From assembly GCA_024636405.1 (NCBI GenBank), contig JAGXHC010000228.1:1-16216 (forward strand): 16,216 bases of DNA, written 5' to 3'. Under the pieces are notes generated by a model, which did not search any database, was not told where the DNA came from, and saw only the letters and a program-made list of their open reading frames with translations. The stretch's first letter is position 1, and every line of letters begins with the position of its first letter. The DNA is from Sulfitobacter sp. (GTDB taxonomy: Bacteria > Pseudomonadota > Alphaproteobacteria > Rhodobacterales > Rhodobacteraceae). Shown here piece after piece: positions 15,855 to 16,216 of the stretch. Made by a program: the position numbers and the translations under genes.

Positions 15855-16216
15855 TCAGGGCCGGGATTTCGGCCGGGTTGCATTAATCGGCTTGCAGTAG
15901 TTTTGCCGCTTGAGCCATCGCGCCATATCCGCACGTTTCGCGGCGTTGCGCATCGGGCCCCAGTCAGCGGCCACACCGCGCCCGCCGCGGCCATAGATTA
16001 CCCCGTCACGCGGCACCGTCACGGCCATGATCCGCACCGCACAGGACAAATTCGCCGCCCCGTTGCGCAATTCCGCCCCGGTGCCGACGTTGCATTTATA
16101 CCCCCGCGCCGTTCCCGGCAGGATCTGCAATAGCCCGTGCCAGCGCCCGCCGCCGCCCACGGCCCATGGTTTATACGTACTCTCGTGTTTGGCCAGCGAT
16201 GACAGGAAACCCACCC
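15855..16216 (-). CDS. Lytic transglycosylase SLT domain protein (partial, N-terminus outside the window)
   Basis: The frame runs from the right edge to a stop at 15855, about 120 residues. It is a soluble lytic transglycosylase domain, cleaving peptidoglycan between MurNAc and GlcNAc. The catalytic glutamate is in AKHESTYKP (residue 11 counting from the GTG at 16214), followed by GRWHGLLQILPGTAR, a region that matches the GxxQI/LPxTA signature. AANLSCAVRIMA and GRGGRGVAADWGPM are typical of the domain's end. The C-terminal tail (KRADMARWLKRQNYCK) is basic. The start codon and any signal peptide or lipobox are missing. It is compact, with no obvious LysM or other cell-wall binding domain in the visible part. 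Confidence 0.85.
   Translation of the reverse strand, partial: VGFLSSLAKHESTYKPWAVGGGGRWHGLLQILPGTARGYKCNVGTGAELRNGAANLSCAVRIMAVTVPRDGVIYGRGGRGVAADWGPMRNAAKRADMARWLKRQNYCKPINATRPKSRP

Overview
The window looks like chromosomal DNA from an alphaproteobacterium, most likely Rhodobacterales (Roseobacter group). It is GC-rich. The gene set is typical of that group: fused PntA next to PntB, malate synthase G followed by a GlcG/HbpS-type protein, a DUF3422 membrane protein, an M1 aminopeptidase N and a YeeE/YedE sulfur transporter. One gene-free interval carries an exact CtrA-type box (TTAA-N7-TTAAC), which fits alphaproteobacteria. The organism call rests on recognised protein families and was not tested by alignment. 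There are no rRNA or tRNA genes, insertion sequences, CRISPR arrays or phage genes that I can see. Most of the window is core metabolism.

Layout. 1-630 (+) is the 3' part of a Dpp/Opp-type ABC permease, followed by a hairpin. 851-1924 (+) is a YeeE/YedE sulfur-compound transporter whose 3' end overlaps the end of the convergent DUF3422 gene (1860-3134, -). 3473-6509 (-) is the pntAB transhydrogenase operon. 6701-7411 (-) is a secreted porin-like beta-barrel protein. 7650-8402 (+) is a short-chain dehydrogenase. 8403-8826 has no convincing gene but has two CtrA-type boxes and several hairpins. 8827-12291 (-) is a probable three-gene operon: malate synthase G, GlcG/HbpS-like protein, class I glutamine-amidotransferase-like hydrolase. 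12506-12739 (-) is a 77-residue membrane protein, divergent from pepN (12840-15392, +). pepN overlaps by 4 nt with a small two-helix membrane protein (15389-15850, +). 15855-16216 (-) is the 3' part of a lytic transglycosylase cut by the window edge.

How the genes work together. PntAB uses the proton gradient to make NADPH from NADH. Malate synthase G condenses glyoxylate with acetyl-CoA, and its promoter region has a GntR-like inverted repeat over the likely transcription start. YeeE probably imports thiosulfate or a related sulfur species, and the ABC permease peptides or related solutes. PepN trims peptides to amino acids. The most unusual stretch is 8403-8826, where a CtrA-type box stands upstream of a possible short transcript instead of a recognisable gene.
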